A stretch of 64,000 nt of DNA. Origin: Stutzerimonas stutzeri. Its GTDB lineage: Bacteria > Pseudomonadota > Gammaproteobacteria > Pseudomonadales > Pseudomonadaceae. Location of the stretch: assembly GCF_000219605.1 (NCBI RefSeq), contig NC_015740.1, forward strand, positions 2,108,001 to 2,172,000, given 5' to 3'. Every line of letters starts with the position of its first letter. The first letter of the stretch is position 1. Shown in pieces: positions 47,977 through 57,276 of this stretch. Under the pieces are notes generated by a model, which was not told the origin of the DNA, did no database searches, and saw only the letters and a list, made by a program, of their open reading frames with translations. A program made the translations under genes and the position numbers.

Positions 47977-50127
47977 ATGAGTAAGAAAAAGCCCCACGCG
48001 CCACAGGTCATGACCCCTTCCAGGATTCGCGAGGGCCTGCCCTTCCCTCTCGGGGCGACCTGGGACGGCTTGGGCGTGAATTTCGCCATCTTTTCCGCAC
48101 ACGCCACCAAAGTGGAGCTGTGCCTGTTCGATGCCAGCGGTGAAACCGAGATCGAGCGCATCGAACTGCCCGAGTACACCGACGAGATCTGGCACGGCTA
48201 CCTGCCCGACGCCCACCCCGGACAGATCTATGGCTATCGCGTGCACGGGCCCTACGACCCGGAGAACGGTCATCGCTTCAACCCCAACAAGCTGCTGATC
48301 GACCCCTACGCCAAACAACTGGTGGGCGAGCTGAAATGGTCGGAAGCGCTGTTCGGCTACACCATCGGCCATCCCGACGGCGATCTCAGCTTCGACGAGC
48401 GCGACAGCGCGCCCTTCGTGCCCAAGTGCAAGATCATCGACCCGGCCTTCACCTGGGGCCGCGACCATCCGGTGCAGGTGCCTTGGGACAAGACGATCAT
48501 CTACGAGACCCACGTGCGCGGTTACACCATGCGCCACCCGTCCGTGGCCGATGACGTCCGCGGCACCTTCGCCGGCTTCAAGACGCCGGAGGTCATCGAC
48601 TACATCCGCAAGCTCGGCGTCTCTTCCATCGAGTTCCTGCCCATTCATGCCTTCGTCCAGGACCAGCATCTGCTGGAAAAGGGCATGAGCAACTACTGGG
48701 GCTACAACAGCATCGCCTTCTTCGCACCGCATCCGAAGTATCTGGCCAGCGGCAAGATCACCGAATTCAAGGAAATGGTCGCGCACCTGCACAATGCCGA
48801 CCTCGAGGTGATCCTCGACGTGGTCTACAACCACACGGCCGAAGGCAACGAGCTGGGCCCGACGCTGTCCATGCGCGGCATCGACAATGCCTCCTACTAT
48901 CGCCTGATGCCGGATGACAAGCGCTACTACATCAACGATTCCGGCACCGGCAATACGCTGGACATGAGCCACCCCTGCGTACTGCAGATGGTCACCGATT
49001 CGCTGCGCTACTGGGCCACCGAGATGCACGTGGACGGCTTCCGCTTCGACCTGGCGACCATTCTCGGTCGCGAGCACTACGGCTTCGACGAGCGTCACGG
49101 CTTCCTCGTCGCCTGTCGCCAGGACCCGGTGCTGGCCAAGACCAAGCTGATCGCCGAACCTTGGGACTGCGGCCCCGGCGGCTATCAGGTCGGTGGCTTC
49201 CCACCGGGCTGGGCCGAGTGGAACGACCAGTTCCGCGACACCGTGCGGTCGTTCTGGAAAGGGGATGACGGCCAGCTGGCCGACTTCGCCAGCCGCCTGA
49301 CCGGCTCCGGCGACCTCTACAACCAGCGCGGGCGTCGGCCGTTCAGCTCGGTCAACTTCGTCACCGCCCACGACGGCTTCACCCTCAAGGACCTGGTGTC
49401 GTACAACCACAAGCACAACGAGGACAACGACGAGGACAACCGCGACGGCAGCGACAACAACCTGTCCTGGAACCACGGCGTGGAAGGCCACACCGACGAT
49501 CCGGAGATCAACGAGCTGCGCTATCGGCAGATGCGCAACTTCCTCGCCACGCTGCTGTTCTCCCAGGGCACCCCGATGATCGTCGCCGGTGACGAGTTCG
49601 CCCGGACCCAGCACGGCAACAACAACGCCTATTGCCAGGACAGCGAGATCGGCTGGGTGAACTGGGACATCAGCGAGGACAGCTACGGCCTGCTGGGCTT
49701 CGCCCGCAAGCTGATCCGCCTGCGTCAGCGCTTCCCGATGCTGCGCCGCAGCCGTTTCCTGGTCGGCGCCTACAACGAGGAACTGGGGGTCAAGGATGTC
49801 ACCTGGCTGGCGCCGAATGCCGAAGAGATGACCATCGAGCAGTGGGAAGATGCACACAACCGCTGCATGGGCATGCTCCTCGACGGCCGTGCCCAGCCGA
49901 CCGGCATCCGCCGCGCCGGTTCGGATGCGACGCTGCTGATCATCGTCAACTCGCACCACGACCTGGTGAATTTCACGCTGCCCGAGGTGCCCCAGGGCAT
50001 CTACTGGAACCGCCTGATCGACACCAACCACCCCACCGCGCGGCCGGAACGTTTCGACTTTAACGACGAGTACGCCGTCACCGGCCGCTCGCTGTTGCTG
50101 CTGGAACTGATCAAGGCTGACGAGTGA
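47977..50127 (+). CDS. glgX: Glycogen debranching enzyme
   Basis: 716 residues, GH13_11. An N-terminal CBM48 (GLGVNFAIFSAHATKVELCL) is followed by the catalytic barrel with DGFRFDLATILGRE (Asp), LIAEPWDCGPGG (Glu) and FVTAHDGFTLKDLVSYNHKH (Asp). It hydrolyses alpha-1,6 branches to give linear chains for TreY and MalQ. The start has GGAG upstream. The 99-bp leader contains an 8-bp inverted repeat, TGTCGGCG (47895-47902) and CGCCGACA (47927-47934). Confidence 0.95.
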   Translation: MSKKKPHAPQVMTPSRIREGLPFPLGATWDGLGVNFAIFSAHATKVELCLFDASGETEIERIELPEYTDEIWHGYLPDAHPGQIYGYRVHGPYDPENGHRFNPNKLLIDPYAKQLVGELKWSEALFGYTIGHPDGDLSFDERDSAPFVPKCKIIDPAFTWGRDHPVQVPWDKTIIYETHVRGYTMRHPSVADDVRGTFAGFKTPEVIDYIRKLGVSSIEFLPIHAFVQDQHLLEKGMSNYWGYNSIAFFAPHPKYLASGKITEFKEMVAHLHNADLEVILDVVYNHTAEGNELGPTLSMRGIDNASYYRLMPDDKRYYINDSGTGNTLDMSHPCVLQMVTDSLRYWATEMHVDGFRFDLATILGREHYGFDERHGFLVACRQDPVLAKTKLIAEPWDCGPGGYQVGGFPPGWAEWNDQFRDTVRSFWKGDDGQLADFASRLTGSGDLYNQRGRRPFSSVNFVTAHDGFTLKDLVSYNHKHNEDNDEDNRDGSDNNLSWNHGVEGHTDDPEINELRYRQMRNFLATLLFSQGTPMIVAGDEFARTQHGNNNAYCQDSEIGWVNWDISEDSYGLLGFARKLIRLRQRFPMLRRSRFLVGAYNEELGVKDVTWLAPNAEEMTIEQWEDAHNRCMGMLLDGRAQPTGIRRAGSDATLLIIVNSHHDLVNFTLPEVPQGIYWNRLIDTNHPTARPERFDFNDEYAVTGRSLLLLELIKADE

Positions 50128-50414
50128 TGAAGCGCCCCGGACCGTGACGGGTTCGGGGCGGCGTCGCCGGGCCCGTCGCGTTCTGACGTTGTCGGCTGCC
50201 CACACCGCTGGGCGTGGGCTCCCGCTTCGGCCGGCCGAGGCGTTCCATCCGCAGTTCTCGCAACGAAAAAATCCACCTGGAATAAACGACATGCGGCAGT
50301 GAACCTCGCCGCATGACGCCAGTCCCAAAATCCAGCGCGGCCCCCTTAAACAACCAACGGATTCGTTCTGCTCGTCGCCGGCAGTCTTGTCTTTTCCGTG
50401 ATGGATCACACGTC

Positions 50415-51263
50415 ATGCTCTCTCTGCGACCGCTCATCTATCCCCTTCTGCTGCTGATCGGGCTGGCTCCGCTGGCTCCCAGCTTCGCCTCCAGCAAGCA
50501 AGCGAAAGCAACCGACAAACCGGGCTCGGTACGGCTGCTCATCAACCGTGCCGGCAGCGGCAAGGCCATGGATGTCAGCAATACCCTGGAGGTACCGGTG
50601 GAGGTGACGCTGCGCCTGACGCGCATGGTCAACGTGGCGGGCGTCGGCAACGGCGTGATCCGCAAGACGGTGCCGGCCAACAGCCGGGTACGCGTCGCCA
50701 CGCTGAGCAAGCGTCAGGCGGGCGGGCCGATCATGTTCAAGCACTCGTTCAGCTATGCGCTGATCTTCTCGCCGGAGCCGGATCAGCCTGGTGTCGTCGA
50801 TGGCCCGGCCTACGCGCTGCCGTGGCAAGGAGGGCCGTTCCGGATCTCCCAGGGCGCCGGCGGCGACTTCAGTCACAACTCGCCGAGCGGCCGTTATGCG
50901 GTGGATATCGCGATGCCGGTGGGCACGCCCATCGTCGCGGCCCGCGCCGGGACCGTGGTGAAGGTTCGCGACGGCCAGGGCGGGCGGCTGCCCGACCCGG
51001 CCGGCAACCATGTCCGCATCGAGCACGACGACGGCACCCACAGCGCCTATCTGCACCTGAGCCGGGGCTCGGTGCGGGTCGAGCCGGGCCAGCGCGTGGA
51101 AGTCGGCACACTGCTCGGCAAGTCCGGCAATACGGGCCGCAGTACCGGCCCGCACCTGCATTTCGTGGTACAGAAGCCCTACGGCGCGGCGATGGTGTCG
51201 ATCCCCTTCCGCTTCAACCAGCCGGTGGAATCGCTGCCCAACTTCGCGTTGAGCAGCCAGTGA
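50415..51263 (+). CDS. M23 family metallopeptidase (LytM)
   Basis: 282 residues with a signal peptide ending near SFASS. A beta-rich N-terminal region (about 40-150) precedes the LytM domain. Zinc ligands are seen in FSHNSPSGRYAVDIAMP (His, Asp) and the HLHF motif near the C-terminus, with SAYLHLSRGS between. It should cut peptidoglycan cross-bridges in the periplasm. There is a 287-bp gap after glgX with no terminator of standard form, so it is probably a separate unit. Confidence 0.9.
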   Translation: MLSLRPLIYPLLLLIGLAPLAPSFASSKQAKATDKPGSVRLLINRAGSGKAMDVSNTLEVPVEVTLRLTRMVNVAGVGNGVIRKTVPANSRVRVATLSKRQAGGPIMFKHSFSYALIFSPEPDQPGVVDGPAYALPWQGGPFRISQGAGGDFSHNSPSGRYAVDIAMPVGTPIVAARAGTVVKVRDGQGGRLPDPAGNHVRIEHDDGTHSAYLHLSRGSVRVEPGQRVEVGTLLGKSGNTGRSTGPHLHFVVQKPYGAAMVSIPFRFNQPVESLPNFALSSQ

Positions 51264-51267
51264 TGAA

Positions 51268-52107
51268 CTAGAGCATGCGCTGCATGATGTCGTCGCGCTT
51301 CACCAGCCGGTGATACAGCGCAGCGCCGATATGCCCGATCACCAGCAGTACGGTCAGCCAGGCCAGCGGCGAGTGCAGACCACCGATCGAGGCCGCCCAG
51401 GCGATCTCAGGCCCCTTCTCCACCAGCTGCTGGCCGAACACCTTCAGACCGTAGCCATTGCCGACCAGATAGAGCACGCCGGTGATCGGCATCGCCACCA
51501 TGCAGACATACAGCGCCAGGTGCCCAGCCTTGACCAGCCAGGCCGTGGCCGGGTCGTGCAGCGGCCGTCGGCTCAGCTGGCTGGCCGACCAGAAGATGCG
51601 CAGCAGCACCAGAACCAGCAGCACGGCCCCCAGGGAAACGTGCCAGGGCACCAGCGTCTGCCCGACCCAGTGCTCCCCCTCTTCGATGCGGTCACCCAGC
51701 TTGAGGAACTGCCAGACGATCAGCAGTGCCATCAGCCAGTGGAATACCCGCGAAACGGTGCCATAGCGGCTTCTGGAATCCAGCGCGCGGTTTTCGGCCG
51801 GCTGTGCGGCTGGCTCGGCACCGGTTTCGGTCTGCCAGGCGATGCCAAGCGGCTCGTCGCCGGCCATCCGCGCCAGGTGATCGGCGACCACCTTCTGCAA
51901 CTGCTGCAGCTGTGCCCGATCGGTGGACTCCAATTTTGCGTCCAGCACGCCCTCATTGCCGCGCAGGCTGCAGCGGCCGAGCGGCAGTTCGATGTCGCCG
52001 CCCTGCTCGTCCAGCTGCACGGGAAACTTGTGCCGCCAGTGATTGCACAGGCGCTTGATCAGGCGCGACAGATTGCTCGCCGTGATTCGGCTTTGTGATC
52101 GGTACAT
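51268..52107 (-). CDS. DUF2218-cytochrome b561 fusion protein
   Basis: 279 residues. Residues 1 to about 95 match DUF2218 (ASNLSRLIKRLCNHWRHKFPV, IELPLGRCSL, VVADHLARM), usually a free-standing cytosolic protein near siderophore or redox genes. The rest is a four-helix cytochrome b561 with haem-ligand His in SRVFHWLMALL, VPWHVSLGAV, KAGHLALYV and IGHIGAALYHRL. It would move electrons across or within the inner membrane, with the DUF2218 part in the cytosol. It ends 4 bp from the convergent M23 stop. Confidence 0.9.
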   Translation of the reverse strand: MYRSQSRITASNLSRLIKRLCNHWRHKFPVQLDEQGGDIELPLGRCSLRGNEGVLDAKLESTDRAQLQQLQKVVADHLARMAGDEPLGIAWQTETGAEPAAQPAENRALDSRSRYGTVSRVFHWLMALLIVWQFLKLGDRIEEGEHWVGQTLVPWHVSLGAVLLVLVLLRIFWSASQLSRRPLHDPATAWLVKAGHLALYVCMVAMPITGVLYLVGNGYGLKVFGQQLVEKGPEIAWAASIGGLHSPLAWLTVLLVIGHIGAALYHRLVKRDDIMQRML

Positions 52108-52134
52108 GGTGTTCCCCTCGATGAAATGTGCGCG

Positions 52135-52926
52135 TCAGCCAAAACGGTAGGCTGACAGCGTGGTGTGCATGACGCGGTCGCTGAAGACCTTGCGTCCGTT
52201 CGAATCGCCCGCTGCGCCGGCAGCCACCAGCAGCGGGATCAGATGTTCCTCGGCCCTCGGCGGGTGACACAGGCGCGCCGCCGGAGCATCTTCCCAGCGC
52301 TGCAGCGCCCGGTCTCGCTCGCCGGGCGGCAGTTCGACCGCAGCGGTGAGCCAATGATCGAATTCGTCCGAAATCGGAGCGAAACGCGGGTCGCCATAGC
52401 CGCGCATGTTGTGAAAGCTCATGCCGCTGCCGACGATCAGCACGTCCTCGCCGCGCAACGCCTGCAGCGCGTGACCGGCCTCGATGTGTGCCCGCGGGTC
52501 GAGGTCGCTGCGCAACGAGAGTTGCACCACCGGGATGTCCGCGTCCGGGAACATCAGCTTCAGCGGGATGAACATGCCGTGGTCGAAGCCACGCTGGGCA
52601 TCCTCACGACCGCCAAGTGCCGCACCGTCGAGCAAGCCGGCGATTCGGCTGGCCAGTGCCGGATCGCCCGGTGCCGGGTAGCGCAGTTCGTAGGTGTGCG
52701 GCGGAAAGCCGTGATAGTCGTAAATCAGCGTGGGGCGTGCGGCCGTGGTCACGCTGAAGGTCGGCTGCAGCCAGTGGCCGGAAACCAGGACGATGGCGGT
52801 CGGCCTCGCCGGCAAGGTCGCGGCGATGCCCTTTAGGAAGTCCGCCATGGCATTCCAGGCGGTTGGCGGGTTCCAGTCCATGAAGAAACAAGGGCCGGCA
52901 CCGTGCGGTACGAACAGGGTCGGCAT
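52135..52926 (-). CDS. YgiD-type class III extradiol dioxygenase
   Basis: 263 residues of the LigB superfamily. Metal-binding His are in LFVPHGAGPCFF and VLVSGHWLQP, with FDHGMFIPLKLMFPDADIPV and VGSGMSFHNMRGYG following. Homologues are annotated as 4,5-DOPA-extradiol dioxygenase or aromatic ring-opening enzymes; the natural substrate is unknown. No clear ribosome site precedes ATG 52926; a GCCCGAC heptamer repeated three times lies there instead. A divergent LysR gene is the likely regulator. Confidence 0.87.
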   Translation of the reverse strand: MPTLFVPHGAGPCFFMDWNPPTAWNAMADFLKGIAATLPARPTAIVLVSGHWLQPTFSVTTAARPTLIYDYHGFPPHTYELRYPAPGDPALASRIAGLLDGAALGGREDAQRGFDHGMFIPLKLMFPDADIPVVQLSLRSDLDPRAHIEAGHALQALRGEDVLIVGSGMSFHNMRGYGDPRFAPISDEFDHWLTAAVELPPGERDRALQRWEDAPAARLCHPPRAEEHLIPLLVAAGAAGDSNGRKVFSDRVMHTTLSAYRFG

Positions 52927-53073
52927 GGTCTGCCCGACGCCCGACGCCCGACGAGCTGAAAGAGGTCATCGCATGAACTCCCGGAACGGATATGCGGGCA
53001 TCATGGCTTACACTCAGAGGTGCGAGAACCTGGCATTACAAGGCGACACCTTTTACTGATAGTGAGAAATTCC

Positions 53074-53994
53074 ATGCTCGATCGCATCACCGGCATGCGT
53101 GTGTTCGTTCGCGCTGCCAGCGCTGGAAGCCTGTCGGCAGCAGCGCGGCACCTGGACATGTCCCCGGCCATGGCCAGCAAGCACGTGGATGCGCTGGAAC
53201 GCCGCCTGGGCGTCAAGCTGTTCCATCGCAGCACCCGCCGCCTGAGCCTGACCGAGGCAGGCGGCAACTATCTGGAGGCTTGCCAGCGCATCCTCCCCGA
53301 GATCGACGAGGCGGAAGCCAGCGTCGCCTCCCAGCGGGTGGAAGCCACCGGACTGCTACGGATGAACGTGCCCCTGACCTTCGGCACGCAGTTCATCGCC
53401 CCGCTGATCCCCGAATTCAGCCGCCGCCATCCGGCGGTAAAGGTGGAGCTGGGCCTGACCGACAGTCAGGTCGACCTGCTCGATGGTGGCTGGGACATGG
53501 CCGTGCGCATCGGCCGACTCGAGGACAGTCCCTTGCAGGCCAGGCGTCTGACGGATTGCCCGTTGCTGGTGTGCGCCGCGCCGAGCTATCTGGACCAGCG
53601 GGGCGTACCGCGCGCTGTCGCTGACCTCGGTCAGCACAACTGCCTGGGCTACAGCCTTTCGGCGCTGGCGGGGGGCAAGCACTGGGCCTTCGGCGAGCAC
53701 GCCGAGCTGCGCGTCGCCGTCAGCGGCGACCTGCTCGCCAACAACGGCGAGGCGCTGGTGGCGGCGGCCGTGGGCGGCCAGGGGGTGATCTATCAGCCGC
53801 AGTTCATCGTCGCCTCCGCCCTGCGCAGCGGCGAGCTGGTGGCGCTGGAGCTGGACCAGCCGTGCATGGGGCTGGGTGGCATTCATGTGGTCTACCCGCC
53901 TGACCGGCGGCCGCCGGCCAAGGTCCGGGTCATGATCGATTACCTGGTCGACGCCTTTGCCGGCGAGCTGCCCTGGAGCCTGCCGCCCGCCTGA
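53074..53994 (+). CDS. LysR family transcriptional regulator
   Basis: 306 residues. The winged helix is MRVFVRAASAGSLSAAARHL, then ASKHVDALERRLGVKLFHRS and TRRLSLTEAGGNYLE; a LysR substrate-binding domain follows (NGEALVAAAVGGQGVIYQPQ). It is divergent from the YgiD-type dioxygenase gene, the standard layout for a regulator and its target. Start ATG 53074 follows a weak GTGAG; GGGNAGGG on the minus strand at 53998 is just past the stop. Confidence 0.9.
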   Translation: MLDRITGMRVFVRAASAGSLSAAARHLDMSPAMASKHVDALERRLGVKLFHRSTRRLSLTEAGGNYLEACQRILPEIDEAEASVASQRVEATGLLRMNVPLTFGTQFIAPLIPEFSRRHPAVKVELGLTDSQVDLLDGGWDMAVRIGRLEDSPLQARRLTDCPLLVCAAPSYLDQRGVPRAVADLGQHNCLGYSLSALAGGKHWAFGEHAELRVAVSGDLLANNGEALVAAAVGGQGVIYQPQFIVASALRSGELVALELDQPCMGLGGIHVVYPPDRRPPAKVRVMIDYLVDAFAGELPWSLPPA

Positions 53995-54290
53995 CCGCCC
54001 TTCCCGCCTTTCAGCCGGTCACCCTAGTCGTCCGCAGCAGCCTTACCCCCCTAGAAAGCGGCGAGCCCACGTCGCATCGAACTCGCCGCACCAGAAAAAG
54101 ATGAACCGCCAACGCCGGGAAAAGTCGGAACAGATGTGCCCGGCGAATCCCGTCGTGCGCGCGAGTATTCCAGTACCCCGCGGAGCCTTCGATCCGAACA
54201 TTCGCGCCGGTCTTCTTTCCCGCCGTGCAGCCTGCTCGTCCGCTCCGCCAGCATCCGTCCCGGTCCGCGAGCCGGGCCAATGGAGTGACC

Positions 54291-55544
54291 ATGAAAGCTG
54301 TTGTCTACCACGCCGTTGGCGATATCCGTTTCGAAGACGTGCCGGAACCACGCATCCTGGCGCCCACCGATGCCATTGTGCGCATCACCGCATCGGCGAT
54401 CTGCGGCACCGACCTGCACTTCGTGAGGGGCACCGTCAGCGGCATGCAGCCGGGCACCATTCTCGGCCACGAAGGTGTCGGCATCGTCGAAGCCCTGGGC
54501 GCCGATGTGCGCAACCTGCAGATCGGTGATCGGGTCGTCATCCCCTCCACCATCGCCTGTGGCAACTGTTCCTATTGCCGGGCCGGCTACTTCGCCCAGT
54601 GCGATGGCGCCAACCCGAACGGCAAGGAGGCCGGCACCTCGTTCTATGGCGGTCCGCAGACCACCGGACCATTCCATGGTCTGCAGGCTGAGAAGGCCCG
54701 TATCCCGTTCGCCAACATCGGGCTGGTCAAACTGCCACCGGAGATCAGCGACGATCAGGCGATTCTGCTCTCTGACATCTTCCCCACCGGCTACTTCGGC
54801 GCCGAGATGGCCGAGGTGGGCAGCGGCGACACCGTGGCGGTGTTCGGGTGCGGCCCGGTGGGCCAGTTCGCCATTGCCAGCGCCAAGCTGCTGGGCGCTG
54901 GCCGGGTGTTCGCCATCGACCGCCATGACGATCGTCTGCGCATGGCGCAGCGCCAGGGCGCGGAGGCGATCAACTTCGATCGCGAAGACCCCGTCGAGAC
55001 GCTCAAGCGGCTCACCGGCGGTATCGGTGTGGACCGGGTGATCGATGCCGTGGGTGTGGATGCCGAACATGGTTGCTGCGGCGCCGCGGCGACCTCCAGC
55101 TCGGCTCAGGGTCAGCTCTGGCAGCCCGGCGATGCTCCCTCCCAGGCGCTGGAATGGGCGGTGCAGAGCATCGCCAAGGCCGGCACGCTATCGATCATAG
55201 GCGTCTACCCGCCAGATGCGATGACCTTCCCCATCGGCATGGCGATGAACAAGAACATCACCATCAACATGGGCAACTGCCACCACCGCAAGTACATCCC
55301 GCGGCTGATCGAGATGGTCCAGGCGCGGCGTATCGACCCGGCGAAGATCCTCACCCAGGTGAAGCCGATGACCGACGTGATCGCGGCCTTCGAGTCGTTC
55401 GATCGACGGCAGAACGGCTGGATCAAGGTTGAACTGCAGCCACAACGCAGCGATGCGCGCGGCAGCGAAGAGCGGGTGCTGGATGAGGCGGTGGCCGAAA
55501 CCTTCCCCGCCAGCGACCCGACCAGCATGCAGAATCCACGCTGA
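54291..55544 (+). CDS. Zinc-dependent alcohol dehydrogenase with TFPASDP tail
   Basis: 417 residues, MDR family. Catalytic zinc ligands are in ICGTDLHF and GHEGVG; the structural zinc has CGNCSYCRAGYFAQC. The cofactor fold is VFGCGPVGQFAIA. It resembles glutathione-independent formaldehyde dehydrogenase-like enzymes, NAD-dependent. The last 25 residues (LDEAVAETFPASDPTS) are a separate peptide motif seen at the ends of many small proteobacterial stress proteins and are not part of the dehydrogenase fold. GGAG precedes ATG. First of an operon with DUF72, ybhP, clsB and ybhN. Confidence 0.9.
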   Translation: MKAVVYHAVGDIRFEDVPEPRILAPTDAIVRITASAICGTDLHFVRGTVSGMQPGTILGHEGVGIVEALGADVRNLQIGDRVVIPSTIACGNCSYCRAGYFAQCDGANPNGKEAGTSFYGGPQTTGPFHGLQAEKARIPFANIGLVKLPPEISDDQAILLSDIFPTGYFGAEMAEVGSGDTVAVFGCGPVGQFAIASAKLLGAGRVFAIDRHDDRLRMAQRQGAEAINFDREDPVETLKRLTGGIGVDRVIDAVGVDAEHGCCGAAATSSSAQGQLWQPGDAPSQALEWAVQSIAKAGTLSIIGVYPPDAMTFPIGMAMNKNITINMGNCHHRKYIPRLIEMVQARRIDPAKILTQVKPMTDVIAAFESFDRRQNGWIKVELQPQRSDARGSEERVLDEAVAETFPASDPTSMQNPR

Positions 55545-55558
55545 CCCGAGGGCAGGCC

Positions 55559-56476
55559 ATGGCGGGTATCCACATCGGCATCTCCGGCTGGCGTTACGCG
55601 CCCTGGCGCGGCGACTTCTACCCCAAGGGGCTGACGCAGAAAAAGGAGCTGCGTTTCGCCTCGCGGGCGGTGAGCAGCATCGAGATCAACGGTTCGTTCT
55701 ATTCACTGCAGACCCCGGAGCGCTACGCGGACTGGTACGAGGACACGCCCGAGGGCTTCGTATTCAGCATCAAGGGGCCGCGCTACATCACCCACATCCG
55801 CCGGCTCAACGAGGTGGAAAAGCCGCTGGCCAACTTCTTCGCCTCGGGCATCTTCCAGCTCAAGGAAAAGATGGGGCCGATCCTCTGGCAGTTCCCACCC
55901 TCGTTCAAGTTCGATCCCGAGCTGTTCGAATCCTTCCTCCGCCAGCTGCCCCACGACAGCGAAGCGGCGCTGGCTATCGCCAAGGGTTGCGAACCACGCA
56001 TGGAAGGTCGCAGCTACCTGGCCATCGACCGCAAGCGCCCCATGCGCCATGCGGTGGAGATCCGCCACACGAGCTTCGTCGATCCCGTCTTCGTCGACCT
56101 GCTGCGCAAGTACCGGGTCGCCCTGGTGGTGGCCGATACCGCAGGCAAATGGCCGCACCAGGAAGACCTCACCAGCGACTTCGTCTACATCCGCCTGCAC
56201 GGTGCCGAGGAGCTCTACACCAGCGGCTACACCGATGCCGCACTGGATGACTGGTGTCAGCGGATCAGACGCTGGAGCGAGGGCAGCCAGCCCGACGACG
56301 CACGGCTGATCAGCGAGAAGAAACCGCGGGCCCGGCGTTCGCGGGACGTGTACTGCTATTTCGACAACGACGTGAAGGTCCGCGCGCCCTACGACGCGCG
56401 GCAACTGCTGCGCCGGCTCGGCCTGGACGAACAGCTGCAGGCCACGCCCGGTCAACTAGAAGGAGCAATGGTTTGA
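55559..56476 (+). CDS. DUF72 family protein (YecE-like)
   Basis: 305 residues with the TIM-barrel DUF72 pattern: HIGISGWRYAPWRGDFYP at the start, EINGSFYSLQTPERYADWYE, GPILWQFPPSFKFD, then VEIRHTSF and DFVYIRLHGAEELY. The molecular function of DUF72 is unknown. It lies 14 bp after adh; its stop overlaps the TTG start of the next gene. Confidence 0.92.
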   Translation: MAGIHIGISGWRYAPWRGDFYPKGLTQKKELRFASRAVSSIEINGSFYSLQTPERYADWYEDTPEGFVFSIKGPRYITHIRRLNEVEKPLANFFASGIFQLKEKMGPILWQFPPSFKFDPELFESFLRQLPHDSEAALAIAKGCEPRMEGRSYLAIDRKRPMRHAVEIRHTSFVDPVFVDLLRKYRVALVVADTAGKWPHQEDLTSDFVYIRLHGAEELYTSGYTDAALDDWCQRIRRWSEGSQPDDARLISEKKPRARRSRDVYCYFDNDVKVRAPYDARQLLRRLGLDEQLQATPGQLEGAMV

Positions 56477-57276
56477 CCCTGGACAAAGACCATCCCATCG
56501 AAAGCGCCGATCTCGATGCCCACATGGCCACTGCGGTCAATTCGATCCGCATCCTCACGGTGAACACCCACAAGGGCTTCACCGCCCTCAACCGCCGCTT
56601 CATCCTGCCCGAGCTGCGCGAAGCGGTGCGCAGCGTGTCAGCGGACGTGGTGTTCCTGCAGGAAGTGCTGGGCACCCACGAAAAGCACGCGATGCGCTTT
56701 CACAACTGGCCGAAGACGCCCCAGTACGAGTTTCTCGCCGACAGCATCTGGACCGATTTCGCCTACGGGCGCAATGCGGTCTATCCCGACGGCGACCATG
56801 GCAACGCCCTGCTCTCGAAATTTCCCATCATCCGCTACGAGAACCTCGACATCTCCATCGCCGGCCCCGAGCGTCGCGGCCTGCTGCACAGCGTGCTGCA
56901 AGTGCCGGGGCACGAGGAGTTCCATGCCATCTGCGTGCACCTGGGGTTGCGTGAGCCGCATCGCGCGCAACAGCTGGAGCTGCTCTGCAACCTGCTCGAC
57001 TCGCTGCCCCAGGGTGCCCCGGTGGTGGTGGCCGGTGACTTCAACGACTGGCGGCTACGGGCTACGCACACCCTGGACCGCTGCGCCGGCCTGCACGAAG
57101 TGTTCGCCGTCGCCCATGGCCAGGTGGCCAAGACCTTCCCCGCGCGCTGGCCGATGCTGCGCCTGGACCGCATCTATGTGCGCAATGCCACCAGTCACAA
57201 GCCGCGAATACTTGGTAACAAACCCTGGACGCACTTGTCCGATCATCTGCCCCTAGCGGTGGAGATACATCTATGA
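56473..57276 (+). CDS. Endonuclease/exonuclease/phosphatase family protein (YbhP-like)
   Basis: 267 residues from a TTG at 56473, chosen because AAGGAG lies 7 bp upstream and the TTGA overlaps the DUF72 stop; ATG 56524 is the alternative. The EEP fold shows VNTHKGF, FLQEVLGTH (metal Glu), AICVHLGL, VVAGDFNDW (Asp, Asn) and a final LSDHLPL (catalytic His). In Escherichia coli the order ybhP-clsB-ybhN is conserved, suggesting a role near cardiolipin synthesis, but its substrate is unknown. Confidence 0.9.
   Translation: MTLDKDHPIESADLDAHMATAVNSIRILTVNTHKGFTALNRRFILPELREAVRSVSADVVFLQEVLGTHEKHAMRFHNWPKTPQYEFLADSIWTDFAYGRNAVYPDGDHGNALLSKFPIIRYENLDISIAGPERRGLLHSVLQVPGHEEFHAICVHLGLREPHRAQQLELLCNLLDSLPQGAPVVVAGDFNDWRLRATHTLDRCAGLHEVFAVAHGQVAKTFPARWPMLRLDRIYVRNATSHKPRILGNKPWTHLSDHLPLAVEIHL

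Noticed and set aside
52928..52955. Tandem GCCCGAC heptamer before the YgiD-type gene
   Set aside because: Only three short copies; too few and too GC-typical to call a functional repeat, CRISPR or phase-variable tract.
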